Positions 25,282 to 34,098 of a DNA stretch of 64,000 nt are shown one piece after another; within the stretch, counting starts at the first letter, position 1, and each line of letters opens with the position of its first letter. The position numbers and the translations under genes were made by a program. The notes under the pieces were generated by a model that worked only from the letters and a program-made list of their open reading frames with translations, did no database searches and was not told the DNA's origin. The stretch covers positions 963,731-1,027,730 of the forward strand of contig NZ_BMXF01000001.1 in assembly GCF_014651615.1 (NCBI RefSeq). The letters are read 5' to 3'. The DNA is from Persicitalea jodogahamensis. Lineage in GTDB: Bacteria; Bacteroidota; Bacteroidia; Cytophagales; Spirosomataceae.

Positions 25282-26841
25282 CTAACTTACATGTACTTCA
25301 ATCACTTCCCCAAATTTATTGTGGAAGGAGAATTCAGTGATTCCAAGCGAACTATCTTTGATTAGATTGACCCAGGTTTTGTACTCAAACAGCCATTTGA
25401 CCTGCGGCGAAATAAACCCTTTGGTAAAATAAGCGTGAAGGAAGGGGTGCAGCGAAATGCTGATGCCGCTCTCGTTCTGTTTGGTCAGGATATAGTCGAG
25501 ATTGTTTTGGATGACATCCGTTACCAGAATACTGGCCTGGATGGTGCCCGTGCCTCCGCAGGTAGGGCAGGTTTCGCGGGTCACGATGTTCATCTCGGGC
25601 CGCACCCGCTGCCGGGTGATTTGCATCAGGCCGAACTTTGAAAGCGGCAGAACGGTATACTTGGAGCGTTCGGGTTTCATTTCCTCCCGCATGATCTCGT
25701 AGATCCGCTTCTTGTTGTCGGCCTTCTTCATATCGATGAAGTCAACTACAATAATACCGCCCATATCGCGCAGTCGCAGCTGCCTGGCTATTTCCTTGGC
25801 CGCTTCGGCATTTACACTGAGTGCTGTAGCCTCCTGATCTTCCTGGCTGTTGGATTTGTTACCACTGTTCACGTCGATAACGTGCAGGGCTTCCGTATGC
25901 TCGATAATGAGGTAACCACCCCCCGGCAAACTGACCGAGCGTCCGAACAGTGACTTGATTTGTTTTTCTAAGCCAAACTGTTCAAATATCTTGTTCTTGC
26001 CATTATGCAGTTTCAGGATATTCTCCTTCTCGGGAGCAATCGTGTGCAGGTAGGCTTTGGTATCTTCAAAAACATCCTGCGAGTCAACCGTAATACTGTC
26101 AAATGACTCGTTGAGCATGTCGCGGATGATCGAAGAAGCACGATTCATCTCGCCGATAATGAGGTCGCGGGGTTTGGCGTCACGCAGAAGTTTCATGCCA
26201 TTTTCCCACTTTTCTACGCAGGTACGAAGGTCGTGATCAAGCTCCTCCACGTCATGGCCCTGAGCCACTGTCCGTACAATTACGCCAAAGTTATTGGGCT
26301 TGATCGACGCAATGAGTCGCTGCAATCGGGTGCGTTCCCGTCGATCAGTGATTTTTTTGGAGAGATTGACGCCATTGGAAAATGGCACCAGCACGATGTA
26401 GCGTCCCGCGATAGAGATATCGCACGATAAGCGTGGACCTTTGGTGGAAATGGGCTCTTTCACGATTTGTACCAGGATTGGTTGATTCCGTTCCAGTACC
26501 TTATCGATTTTGCCCTGTTTTTCTATTTCTGGTTCCAGCTTGAATTTGCTGATATCACCAGAATTGGTTCGCTTGGCGATAATGTCTTTCGCAAACTTAT
26601 TAAGCGAGTTGATGTTGGAGCCCAAATCCAAATAATGGAGAAAGGCATCTTTTTCATAGCCAACATCGACAAATGCGGCGTTGAGTCCGGAAACCATTTT
26701 CTTTACCGTTCCGAGATAAATATCCCCAACGGTAAAGTTGTTGTCCGGCGTTTCTATGTGATATTCGAGAAGGCGTTTATTCTGCAAAAGGGCTATACGT
26801 TCTCCCTTTTGAGTAGAATTTATTACTAATTCGTTACTCAA
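25282..26841 (-). CDS. rng: Ribonuclease G (RNase E/G family)
   Basis: Endoribonuclease that processes rRNA 5' ends and degrades mRNA. The 519 residues contain an S1 domain (about 38-130), the 5'-sensor/RNase H-like region, the catalytic segment ALHVIDVNSGNKS with the metal-binding Asp (a second Asp in IIVVDFIDM), and the Zn-link CPTCGGTG. The long RNase E scaffold tail is missing, so this is the G type. The start is a TTG at 26841, giving the usual MSNELVI N-terminus. It is the last gene of the HU, TPR, mS38-like, RNase G series on the - strand. Confidence 0.94.
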   Translation of the reverse strand: MSNELVINSTQKGERIALLQNKRLLEYHIETPDNNFTVGDIYLGTVKKMVSGLNAAFVDVGYEKDAFLHYLDLGSNINSLNKFAKDIIAKRTNSGDISKFKLEPEIEKQGKIDKVLERNQPILVQIVKEPISTKGPRLSCDISIAGRYIVLVPFSNGVNLSKKITDRRERTRLQRLIASIKPNNFGVIVRTVAQGHDVEELDHDLRTCVEKWENGMKLLRDAKPRDLIIGEMNRASSIIRDMLNESFDSITVDSQDVFEDTKAYLHTIAPEKENILKLHNGKNKIFEQFGLEKQIKSLFGRSVSLPGGGYLIIEHTEALHVIDVNSGNKSNSQEDQEATALSVNAEAAKEIARQLRLRDMGGIIVVDFIDMKKADNKKRIYEIMREEMKPERSKYTVLPLSKFGLMQITRQRVRPEMNIVTRETCPTCGGTGTIQASILVTDVIQNNLDYILTKQNESGISISLHPFLHAYFTKGFISPQVKWLFEYKTWVNLIKDSSLGITEFSFHNKFGEVIEVHVS

Positions 26842-26977
26842 TGTCTAACCAAAATGAATGGTTTTTAGAGGTGGACACTCAGCGAACAAATGACTATATA
26901 CCAGCATCGTAACCCAACCTGATTAAGAGGGCCGACCTGGAATCAGGCGTACGCGAGAGAAAAAAGATAGGGGAATT

Positions 26978-27026
26978 GAAAGCAAAAAAGGTAGAAGCGC
27001 GGAAGTATTGGATCCGCGCTTCTACC
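26978..27026 (-). terminator. Rho-independent terminator (minus strand)
   Basis: A perfect 14-bp stem (GGTAGAAGCGCGGA 26990-27003 with 27013-27026) is followed on the - strand by CTTTTTTGC. It ends the small mS38-like gene 7 nt after its stop. Confidence 0.85.
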
Positions 27027-27032
27027 CCTTAT

Positions 27033-27122
27033 TTACTTCTTCTTGTGCCGATTTTTTCTCAGGCGCTTCTTTCTTTTGTGCGTCGAAATCTTATGACGTT
27101 TTCTTTTCTTTCCGCAAGGCAT
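27033..27122 (-). CDS. mS38/COX24-like small ribosomal-associated protein (29 residues)
   Basis: A very short, extremely basic protein: it starts MPCGKKRKRHKISTHKRKKR and ends RKNRHKKK. This matches the AURKAIP1/COX24 C-terminal domain family, found almost unchanged across Bacteroidota and related to the mitochondrial small-subunit protein mS38. A ribosomal role is known for the mitochondrial relative and inferred here. It sits between RNase G and a TPR gene and has its own terminator. Confidence 0.9.
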   Translation of the reverse strand: MPCGKKRKRHKISTHKRKKRLRKNRHKKK

Positions 27123-27144
27123 AATGTTTTGATTAAGAGTGATG

Positions 27145-27200
27145 AATGATGAGTGATGAATGATGAATGACAACTACCTCATCATTCATCACTCATCATT
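27145..27200. terminator. Perfect 22-bp inverted repeat, probable terminator
   Basis: Arms 27145-27166 and 27179-27200 are perfect complements built from ATGA/GTGA units, with a 12-nt loop. It lies between the TPR gene stop (27203) and the mS38-like gene. No T run on either side is longer than a few bases. Confidence 0.6.
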
Positions 27201-27202
27201 AA

Positions 27203-28042
27203 TTAATTTATCCGCTGCTCCAATTCGCCTATGGCTTGCTGGATGACGGGGTCTTTTTCCTTTTGCTTCACATCGGCGAGAACTTTTTTAGCCTCATCGG
27301 TGCGTCCCAATTCTACCAGGCATACGCCCAAATAAAATTGAGCCTTGGTATTTTCGGGGTGGCTTTGCAGGATCTGCTCAAAACGCCCTACCGCTTTGGT
27401 GTATTGGTTGGAGCGCATCGACAGGATTCCCAGATTAAACAAGGCCAGTTCGTTCGTTGGGTCAGCGTCGAGTACTTCGCGCAGGAGCATAATGCCCTGC
27501 ATCGGCGAAGGTGTATTGACATAGGTCATCGCCATATTGGCTTTGGCCGCCAGTAAGCCTGGATTTTGCTCCAGTGCTTTCTGATAAAAAGAACGCGTTT
27601 TTTCGCCCAATCCACTTGCCTTCTTCTCTTCTGCCGCAAACCCGTAGGCTTGGTAGTAACGATCTCCCGCCCGTAAATAGTTCTCCAGGTCTGGCCGCAG
27701 CGCGGCAGCTTGTCCGGCATAATAGGCAGCGCTGTCAAACTTCTGGTACTTTCCGAACACATCGGAAAGCTGACTGGCGGCCGTAGCCTTTTCGTCAGCC
27801 GTTGCTTGTTGATACTGCCCGCGCAGGGGAGCTATTTCCGCTTCCTGCTCGGGTGTGAGAGCGGCATTGGTGTGGGTGTCGCCCGGTACTTCGGCTTCCT
27901 CCCCGCCATCAGCCGATTGCTCTACCGATTGTCCGCTGACCGAATCCTGGTCTTTGGTGTTGACCACTACTCTGGGTAGACTGTACAGGGTTCCCACCAG
28001 CGCAAGAGCCAAGATAGAAACCAGTAATATCGTCCTTTTCAT
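27203..28042 (-). CDS. TPR-repeat protein with N-terminal membrane anchor
   Basis: Protein of 279 residues. The N-terminal hydrophobic segment (LLVSILALALVGTLYSLP) is a signal anchor or uncleaved signal, followed by a Ser/Glu/Gly-rich linker. Tetratricopeptide repeats cover about 95-275 (for example AYYAGQAAALRPD, ARSFYQKALEQNPGLLAAKANMA-type units, KAVGRFEQILQSHPENTKAQFYLGVCL). TPR proteins are protein-binding scaffolds; the partner here is unknown. It lies 30 bp after the HU gene on the same strand and probably shares its transcript. Confidence 0.8.
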   Translation of the reverse strand: MKRTILLVSILALALVGTLYSLPRVVVNTKDQDSVSGQSVEQSADGGEEAEVPGDTHTNAALTPEQEAEIAPLRGQYQQATADEKATAASQLSDVFGKYQKFDSAAYYAGQAAALRPDLENYLRAGDRYYQAYGFAAEEKKASGLGEKTRSFYQKALEQNPGLLAAKANMAMTYVNTPSPMQGIMLLREVLDADPTNELALFNLGILSMRSNQYTKAVGRFEQILQSHPENTKAQFYLGVCLVELGRTDEAKKVLADVKQKEKDPVIQQAIGELEQRIN

Positions 28043-28072
28043 AGTGGGTACACAAGAAAACTTAACTGAAAA

Positions 28073-28378
28073 TTATTTTTCAACGGCGTCCTTAACGCTG
28101 TCGCTGCTTTTTACTTGTTCAACGAAAACTTTGGCGGGCTTGAAGCTCGGCACGTAATGCTCGTCGATAATCATGGATTCACCCTTAGAAATATTCCGGG
28201 CAACTTTGCGGGCCCGCTTCTTGTTGATGAAGCTGCCAAATCCTCTTACGTAAAGATTCTCGCCATCGGCCAGGGAATCTTTAACTACGGTAAAGAAAGT
28301 CTCGAGTGTTTGCTGTACGTCAGCTTTCTCCACTCCTGTCTTGTCAGAAATCTGCGCGATTACGTCTGCTTTAGTCAC
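28073..28378 (-). CDS. HU/IHF-family DNA-binding protein
   Basis: Histone-like DNA-bending protein of 101 residues. The family pattern is complete: TKADVIAQISDKTGV, ADVQQTLETFFTVVKDSL, the beta-arm region YVRGFGSFINKKRARKVARN with GFGSF, and VPSFKPAKVF with the conserved Pro/Lys. The start is taken as the GTG at 28378, which gives the standard length. The longer frame from 28447 would begin on top of a -7 promoter box (28445-28452) and adds residues no HU protein has. The C-terminal tail is Lys/Asp rich. Confidence 0.9.
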   Translation of the reverse strand: MTKADVIAQISDKTGVEKADVQQTLETFFTVVKDSLADGENLYVRGFGSFINKKRARKVARNISKGESMIIDEHYVPSFKPAKVFVEQVKSSDSVKDAVEK

Positions 28379-28444
28379 AGTATTAGGTACTTTAAAGTGT
28401 ATATGGTTTGTTAACTCTTTTCCCCACTTTGAATTTTGGGAGTA

Positions 28445-28452
28445 CAAAGGTA
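28445..28452 (-). promoter_or_regulatory. HU promoter -7 box
   Basis: TACCTTTG on the minus strand matches TAnnTTTG exactly, leaving a leader of about 60 nt before the GTG start. Confidence 0.55.
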
Positions 28453-28533
28453 GGTTAATTTTGCCAAAACATAAAAGACATATTCACTCATTTTTTCTAT
28501 AATCCACTAAAAAACAGTCGATAAAGCCACTCC

Positions 28534-29616
28534 ATGCCTGCCAGCTCCGTTCATAAAGACGCCACTTTCAGCCAGAAACTCATCCAATGGTACCACCGCC
28601 ACCACCGCGACTTGCCTTGGCGACAGACGACAGACCCATACAAAATTTGGCTATCGGAAATAATCCTGCAGCAAACCCGGGTCGTGCAGGGAATGCCCTA
28701 TTATTTAAGGTTTGTGGAAAAGTACCCTACGGTGCAGGACCTGGCCCGTGCCGACGAGCAGGACGTGCTGCGGCTGTGGCAGGGACTGGGATACTACTCC
28801 CGCGCCCGCAACATGCACTATACCGCCCGGCAGGTGGTAGGAGAGTTTGGAGGCAAATTTCCCGACAGTTACTCAGGGCTATTGAAGCTGAAAGGAGTGG
28901 GGGAATACACTGCCGCCGCGATTGCATCCTTCGCGTTCAATGAAGCAGTCCCCGCGGTGGATGGGAACGTGTACCGGGTGCTGGCCAGGATTTTCGGTAT
29001 AAAAACCGACATTATGCACAGCTCGGCCAAGCGTGAGTTTACGGCGGCAGCCCAGCGGCTGATCCCCGCCGACGACCCGGCTACCTTCAATCAGGCCATG
29101 ATCGAGTTCGGAGCCATTCAATGCCAGCCCGTCGCGCCTGATTGTTTGCTTTGTCCTTTCAATGAGTCCTGCTATGCCTTCGAAAACGGGATGCAGAGTT
29201 TTTTGCCGGTGAAATCCAAAAAAGCAAAGGCCAGAAACCGATACCTCAACTACCTGGTGCTGGAAAAAGGAGGCCTAATTGCTATGAAAGAACGTATCAA
29301 AAAGGATGTTTGGAAGGGATTGTACGATTTTCCCATTATTGAAACCTTGCAGGAAGCCCAGGCGCCAGAGGACTTGGCGGGCGAAGGAGGGTTGGAATCT
29401 CTGATGATGGCTGGGCGACTGATTGTTCCCGATAAAACCTACGTACATTTGCTCTCCCACCAGAAACTCCACGTAAAGTTCTGGCAGATTAAGGTTGAAG
29501 ACATGGGAACTAACGTACTGCCCGATGGTGTCTCTTTCTATAATGAGGACCAAATCGACGCTTTGCCCAAGCCAATCCTGATCGATACCTTCATCAAGGA
29601 ACAATTTTTTTCCTAA
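28534..29616 (+). CDS. mutY: A/G-specific adenine glycosylase MutY
   Basis: Removes adenine mispaired with 8-oxoguanine. In 360 residues: the helix-hairpin-helix catalytic domain with LSEIILQQTRV (catalytic Glu), LKGVGEYTAAAIASFAF (HhH) and AVDGNVYRVLAR (catalytic Asp); a [4Fe-4S] cluster motif C-x6-C-x2-C-x5-C in CQPVAPDCLLCPFNESC; and a C-terminal NUDIX-like MutT domain (about 230-355) that recognises 8-oxoG. It is followed by ssb and gldE on the same strand and is divergent from HU. Confidence 0.96.
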   Translation: MPASSVHKDATFSQKLIQWYHRHHRDLPWRQTTDPYKIWLSEIILQQTRVVQGMPYYLRFVEKYPTVQDLARADEQDVLRLWQGLGYYSRARNMHYTARQVVGEFGGKFPDSYSGLLKLKGVGEYTAAAIASFAFNEAVPAVDGNVYRVLARIFGIKTDIMHSSAKREFTAAAQRLIPADDPATFNQAMIEFGAIQCQPVAPDCLLCPFNESCYAFENGMQSFLPVKSKKAKARNRYLNYLVLEKGGLIAMKERIKKDVWKGLYDFPIIETLQEAQAPEDLAGEGGLESLMMAGRLIVPDKTYVHLLSHQKLHVKFWQIKVEDMGTNVLPDGVSFYNEDQIDALPKPILIDTFIKEQFFS

Positions 29617-29724
29617 TTTTAGAATTGATAAAGGGAAGTTTGGACAGAGGCCCTTAATCGCGCAAGATTTTGGAGAGATCCCACTCCATTTCTTAATCCT
29701 AAACAATTAAATTTTGAATCAACT

Positions 29725-30228
29725 ATGGCTGGCGGCGTAAACAAAGTAATCCTGATCGGAAACCTGGGGAGCGATCCCGAAGTGCGTTATCTGGACGGCG
29801 GCTCGGTAGTCGCGCGTTTCAATATTGCCACTTCGGAAACCTATACCAATAAGGGTGGGGAGAAAATCGAACAAACCGAGTGGCACCGTATTGAACTCTG
29901 GAACGCGTTGGCCAAAGTAGCCGAAAAGTACCTGCGTAAGGGCAATCAGGTGTATGTAGAAGGTAAAATCCGTACCGAAAACTGGACTGACAAGGAAGGT
30001 CAGGCCCGTACGAGTATTTCGATATTGGCCAACAGCATGACCATGCTGGGTGGCAGTGGCTCGGGCGGCGGATACGATGGCCCGGGGGAGACTTCCAGCC
30101 CTACGACCAGTCAGCCTGCCGGTATGTCTGGCTCCGGCACTCCTTCGCCAACCAATTCCACCAAAGCCGTTGATCCCATTCCTCCGGCCCTGGCATCAGA
30201 CGGGGACGACGACGACCTCCCATTTTGA
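29725..30228 (+). CDS. ssb: Single-stranded DNA-binding protein SSB
   Basis: Tetrameric ssDNA-binding protein of 167 residues. An OB-fold covers about 4-108 (VNKVILIGNLGSDPEVRY, EWHRIELWNALAKVAEKYLRKGNQVYVEGKI). A Gly/Ser/Pro/Thr-rich linker follows, and then the acidic C-terminal tip DDDDLPF, which recruits replication and repair partners. It lies between mutY and gldE, the usual Bacteroidota order. Confidence 0.97.
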   Translation: MAGGVNKVILIGNLGSDPEVRYLDGGSVVARFNIATSETYTNKGGEKIEQTEWHRIELWNALAKVAEKYLRKGNQVYVEGKIRTENWTDKEGQARTSISILANSMTMLGGSGSGGGYDGPGETSSPTTSQPAGMSGSGTPSPTNSTKAVDPIPPALASDGDDDDLPF

Positions 30229-30323
30229 CTTTATAAACTTTGAAAGAAGACACTGATAGCGACGACCCGTCCCGACCGTGGGCTGGAAACGGGCGACTGT
30301 TCAACAGTCGGAATTTCGTTTTC

Positions 30324-31559
30324 ATGGCCCTGCCCCCTTCAAGCAAATTTATTCTGGACGCCTGGCCGGAGGTGCTGACCTTCGCCCTCCTGTTTGCAAC
30401 GGCACTTTTTCTTTCGGCTTTGCGCGCAGCCTATGGCGTCACTTCCACGTCAGATGCTTTTTGGGAACGGAGAAATGCCGCCGAGACTCCTTCCCTGGAT
30501 TTGCCTCAAAAACTGACACTATCCCTTCTACAGCGAATTGCCACACTTGCCGCTTTCTTGTTGGCAGCGCGCCTTGCGTGGGATGCCACCCGGATTCCCG
30601 AGTTTGCCCCTTACGTTTGGCTGGCCCTCGTGGTGTTGGTACTATGGCTGTGGCTCGACGCTCTGGTGCGTTTTTACGCCGGACACCACGCCGTTGGATT
30701 CACCCAAAAATTCCACGGAATGGTGAGGCCTGCGATGAAATTTCTAACACCCATAAATAGCGCTCTTACCCGCCTGGGGGCGGCCTGGGGGATTCTCCTC
30801 CCTGATGAAGGGCAGGGAAATGCCGATAGCCTGGACTCGGAAGCGGAAACCGAGGAGGAGCGCGACTTGCTGCGCGGCCTGGCCACCTTCGGACAAACGA
30901 CTGCCCGCCAGGCCAGTCAGCCCCGGCTGAATATCACTGCTGTGGACGTGGAACTTGACTTCCACGAGCTGATGAACAAAATAAATAAGTCGGGTTATTC
31001 CAGAATTCCGGCCTATGACGATACGCTCGATTCGGTTGAGGGAATATTGTATGTAAAAGATCTCCTGCCGCACTTGCATCGCGATGAACATTTTGCCTGG
31101 CAGAAACTACTGCGCAAGGCGTACTTTATCCCCGAAAGCAAGCGGCTCGACGACCTCATGCAGGAATTTCAGAACCGCCGCGTGCATATGGCCATTGTGG
31201 TGGACGAATACGGCGGCACCAATGGACTCATCACGCTGGAAGATATTATTGAAGAAATCTTCGGCGACATCAACGACGAGTACGACGAAGCCGAGGAAAT
31301 CAAGTATACCCAGGTGGATGAGCGAACGTATATTTTTGAAGGAAGGGTACTTCTCAACGATTTTTGCAAAATCCTGGGATTGGAGTCCGATTATTTTGAA
31401 GATGTACGCCGCGCCAGCGAATCCCTGGGCGGGTTGCTGCTCGAACTTTTCTCGCAACTACCCCGCACGGGAGAGGAGGTGAGCTACGAAAACCTGACGT
31501 TCAAAATACAATCGGCGGATAAAAAGCGGATAAAGAAAGTTCGGGTGTTGGTGGCGTAG
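30324..31559 (+). CDS. gldE: GldE-like CBS/CorC-domain membrane protein
   Basis: Membrane protein of about 411 residues. An N-terminal DUF21-like membrane part has three hydrophobic segments (about 18-35, 75-90, 97-115). A CBS-domain pair follows (about 190-320; YSRIPAYDDTLDSVEGILYVKDLL, AIVVDEYGGTNGLITLEDIIEEIFGDINDEYD), then a CorC_HlyC C-terminal domain. Placement right after mutY-ssb is that of gldE, a gliding-linked gene in Bacteroidota. The gldD partner is not adjacent. A TTG at 30240 would add 28 poorly conserved residues and include a small CGACTGT/ACAGTCG hairpin at 30294-30310, so the ATG is preferred. Confidence 0.82.
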   Translation: MALPPSSKFILDAWPEVLTFALLFATALFLSALRAAYGVTSTSDAFWERRNAAETPSLDLPQKLTLSLLQRIATLAAFLLAARLAWDATRIPEFAPYVWLALVVLVLWLWLDALVRFYAGHHAVGFTQKFHGMVRPAMKFLTPINSALTRLGAAWGILLPDEGQGNADSLDSEAETEEERDLLRGLATFGQTTARQASQPRLNITAVDVELDFHELMNKINKSGYSRIPAYDDTLDSVEGILYVKDLLPHLHRDEHFAWQKLLRKAYFIPESKRLDDLMQEFQNRRVHMAIVVDEYGGTNGLITLEDIIEEIFGDINDEYDEAEEIKYTQVDERTYIFEGRVLLNDFCKILGLESDYFEDVRRASESLGGLLLELFSQLPRTGEEVSYENLTFKIQSADKKRIKKVRVLVA

Positions 31560-31570
31560 TTTTTTCTATC

Positions 31571-31578
31571 TAATTTTG
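31571..31578 (+). promoter_or_regulatory. guaB promoter -7 box
   Basis: TAATTTTG matches TAnnTTTG. A TTG about 20 nt upstream can serve as the -33 element. The leader would be about 22 nt. Confidence 0.5.
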
Positions 31579-31606
31579 CCCTGCAAATAACTACTACTTA
31601 TTTGCG

Positions 31607-33079
31607 ATGACCCACTTCCCTTCCAAAGTCCTCTACGAGGCACTCACCTACGACGACGTCCTGCTGCTACCTGCCTATTCCGAGGTACTTCCGCGCGACA
31701 CCAGCACCGTCACCCAACTTACCCGTAACATCCGGCTTAACATTCCTCTCATATCGGCGGCAATGGATACCGTGACAGAGTTTGAACTGGCTATCGCGAT
31801 GGCACAGGAAGGGGGAATCGGCATTATTCATAAGAACATGAGCCTGGAAGCCCAGGCCGAGCAGGTCCGGAAAGTGAAGCGCTCCGAGAGCGGAATGATC
31901 CTTGACCCGATCACCCTCCGTGAAGATGCCAACCTTGGCGACGCTCAGCAAATTATGCGCGAGTTCAAGATCGGCGGCATTCCGGTCGTAGACAAAAACC
32001 GCAAACTGGTGGGAATCCTAACAAACCGTGATCTTCGCTTTCAGCGTGATCTGGGGCGTCCGGTCACAGAGATCATGACCACCGAAAACCTCATCACGGC
32101 CTCCGAGGGACTTTCGCTGGACGATGCCGAGTCGATTTTGCAGGAATACAAAATCGAGAAACTACCTATCGTTGACGAGAACTACCGCCTCACCGGACTC
32201 ATTACGTATAAGGATATCCTAAAACGCAAATCGCATCCGTTGGCCTGTAAGGACGAGTACGGTCGGCTTCGTGTAGGCGCAGCGGTGGGCGTCACGCCCG
32301 ACCTGATTCAGCGCGTGGAAGCACTGCTTAAAGCGGGCGTGGACGTGGTAAGCCTCGATACCGCCCACGGCCATTCACGCGGCGTGATTGATGCCGCCAG
32401 AGCCGTCAAAGAAAAATTCCCAAAACTCGACCTGATCGCCGGAAATATCGCCACGGGCGAAGCAGCTACGGCTCTCGCTGAGGCGGGCGTAGATGCCGTG
32501 AAAGTGGGCGTCGGGCCGGGTAGTATTTGTACTACCCGCATCATCGCGGGCATCGGAGTACCACAGCTATCAGCCGTACTTTCTGCCGCCGAAGCCCTGC
32601 AAGGCACCGATATTCCGATTATCGCCGATGGCGGTATTCGTTACTCGGGTGATGTGGCCAAGGCGTTAGCCGCTGGTGCCAGCACGGTAATGATCGGCTC
32701 GATGTTGGCTGGAACCGACGAAGCTCCGGGCGAAATAGTGATTTACGAAGGCCGGAAATTCAAAGCTTACCGCGGCATGGGTTCCGTAGAGGCCATGGAA
32801 GACGGCTCCAAGGATCGGTACTTCCAGGACGCCGAAGATGATGTGAAGAAACTCGTTCCCGAAGGCATTGTGGGTCGCGTGCCTTTCAAAGGAAAAGTCT
32901 CCGAAATTCTTTATCAGATCGTTGGTGGCGTGAAGGCAGGCATGGGCTACTGCGGTGCGGGTGATATCCAGGCTTTGCAGACAGCCAAATTTGTAAAAAT
33001 CACAAGCGCGGGCGTTCGTGAAAGCCACCCGCACGATATCATGATTCAGAAGGAGGCACCGAATTACTCAGCGCGGTAG
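31607..33079 (+). CDS. guaB: Inosine-5'-monophosphate dehydrogenase
   Basis: Oxidises IMP to XMP with NAD, the first committed step to GMP. The 490 residues match the bacterial family. The TIM-barrel starts [15 protein letters not shown]; a CBS pair is inserted at about 95-205 ([18 protein letters not shown]). The catalytic loop [18 protein letters not shown] has the active Cys near 308. The flap has [10 protein letters not shown], and the C-terminus contains [12 protein letters not shown]. It is monocistronic with its own promoter box and a shared hairpin downstream. Confidence 0.97.
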   Translation: MTHFPSKVLYEALTYDDVLLLPAYSEVLPRDTSTVTQLTRNIRLNIPLISAAMDTVTEFELAIAMAQEGGIGIIHKNMSLEAQAEQVRKVKRSESGMILDPITLREDANLGDAQQIMREFKIGGIPVVDKNRKLVGILTNRDLRFQRDLGRPVTEIMTTENLITASEGLSLDDAESILQEYKIEKLPIVDENYRLTGLITYKDILKRKSHPLACKDEYGRLRVGAAVGVTPDLIQRVEALLKAGVDVVSLDTAHGHSRGVIDAARAVKEKFPKLDLIAGNIATGEAATALAEAGVDAVKVGVGPGSICTTRIIAGIGVPQLSAVLSAAEALQGTDIPIIADGGIRYSGDVAKALAAGASTVMIGSMLAGTDEAPGEIVIYEGRKFKAYRGMGSVEAMEDGSKDRYFQDAEDDVKKLVPEGIVGRVPFKGKVSEILYQIVGGVKAGMGYCGAGDIQALQTAKFVKITSAGVRESHPHDIMIQKEAPNYSAR

Positions 33080-33123
33080 AGGTAGTATTGAGGTAGTTTC
33101 GGGTTGCCGTTTCCAGTCAAGAG

Positions 33124-33177
33124 GCAGGGTAGTATTCAAGAAAACAAAAGTACCAGCATGAATGTGTACTACCCTGC
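33124..33177. terminator. Long-loop hairpin between convergent genes
   Basis: GCAGGGTAGTA (33124-33134) pairs perfectly with TACTACCCTGC (33167-33177), the latter overlapping the stop of the RmlD-like gene. The 32-nt loop can form an inner GTAC-ended hairpin. Confidence 0.5.
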
Positions 33178-34092
33178 TGTTTGTCCCGCCAAAATTGCAA
33201 TTCCCTCCCGGAAACTACGCGGTGCGTAGCCAAGTACTTCCTGTGATTTGGCCAGAACAAACCCCGTGCGGGCGGGACGCTTGGCGGGCTGCGTAAAAGT
33301 GGTAGAGTCGGCCTCGGCGATGAGTGATTTGTCGAGCTCAAAGTAATCCGCCGTCATCCCCGCCATTTCGTGGGGTGTCAGCAGGTCTTTACCAGAGATA
33401 TTGAAAATACCTTCGGCTTGCTGGTCAGCGATGAGGAAGCAACCCACGGCCAGATCTTCGGCTAGGGTGGGGGAGCGCCACTGATCGGTGACGACCTTAA
33501 TATTCTTGCCTTCTTCCAGCGATTTCTTGACCCACAGAATGATGTTGCTCCGGCTCATGTCGTGGGCAATACCGTATACTAGTACGGTACGGGCAATGGC
33601 CCAGCGGATGGGCGCGGCGAATCTGCCTGAGTTGATAACTACCTTCTCGGCGGCGTACTTGCTCCAGCCGTAGAAACTCAGCGGATTGGCTTCGGCGGTT
33701 TCATCGTAAGGACCATCGGCACCGTCGAAGATGAAGTCCGTAGAAAGGTGTACTAAGAAAGTGTTGTGTTCGCGACAGGCATCTACCAGGTACTCGACCG
33801 CCTTCACGTTTAATTCCCAGCAAGCTTCCTTCTCGGACTCACACTGATCGACGTTAGTCATGGCCGCGGTGTGAATCACCACGTCGGGCTTTGTAAGCGC
33901 GAATACCTCTCGTACTTCCTCGGGCTGGGTGATATCTAGGGCGTGGTAAGCATAGCCTTCCACAAAGGGCAGACGGTTTTCGCCCCGCGCTGTGGCGACT
34001 ATCTCAATATCAGGATTTTGGATCAGGAGCTCAACTAGTTTTTGCCCCAAGAGTCCGTTGGAACCTGTAATGAGTATTCGTTTACTGCTCAT
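33169..34092 (-). CDS. RmlD-like NAD(P)-dependent sugar-nucleotide reductase (SDR)
   Basis: Extended short-chain dehydrogenase of 307 residues, resembling dTDP-4-dehydrorhamnose reductase. The Rossmann motif ILITGSNGLLGQKL (about 5-18), HTAAMTNVDQCE, LSTDFIFDGADGPYDE and the catalytic YGWSKYAAEK (YxxxK near 145) are all typical. No rhamnose-pathway genes RmlA, B or C are nearby, so the substrate may be another sugar nucleotide. It ends at a shared hairpin and lies 6 bp after the peptidylprolyl isomerase gene on the same strand. Confidence 0.82.
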   Translation of the reverse strand: MSSKRILITGSNGLLGQKLVELLIQNPDIEIVATARGENRLPFVEGYAYHALDITQPEEVREVFALTKPDVVIHTAAMTNVDQCESEKEACWELNVKAVEYLVDACREHNTFLVHLSTDFIFDGADGPYDETAEANPLSFYGWSKYAAEKVVINSGRFAAPIRWAIARTVLVYGIAHDMSRSNIILWVKKSLEEGKNIKVVTDQWRSPTLAEDLAVGCFLIADQQAEGIFNISGKDLLTPHEMAGMTADYFELDKSLIAEADSTTFTQPAKRPARTGFVLAKSQEVLGYAPRSFREGIAILAGQTAG

Positions 34093-34098
34093 AAATTG

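Noticed and set aside
28379-28447. Longer HU protein starting at 28447
   Set aside because: That TTG lies on the -7 promoter box and the extra residues are absent from HU proteins.
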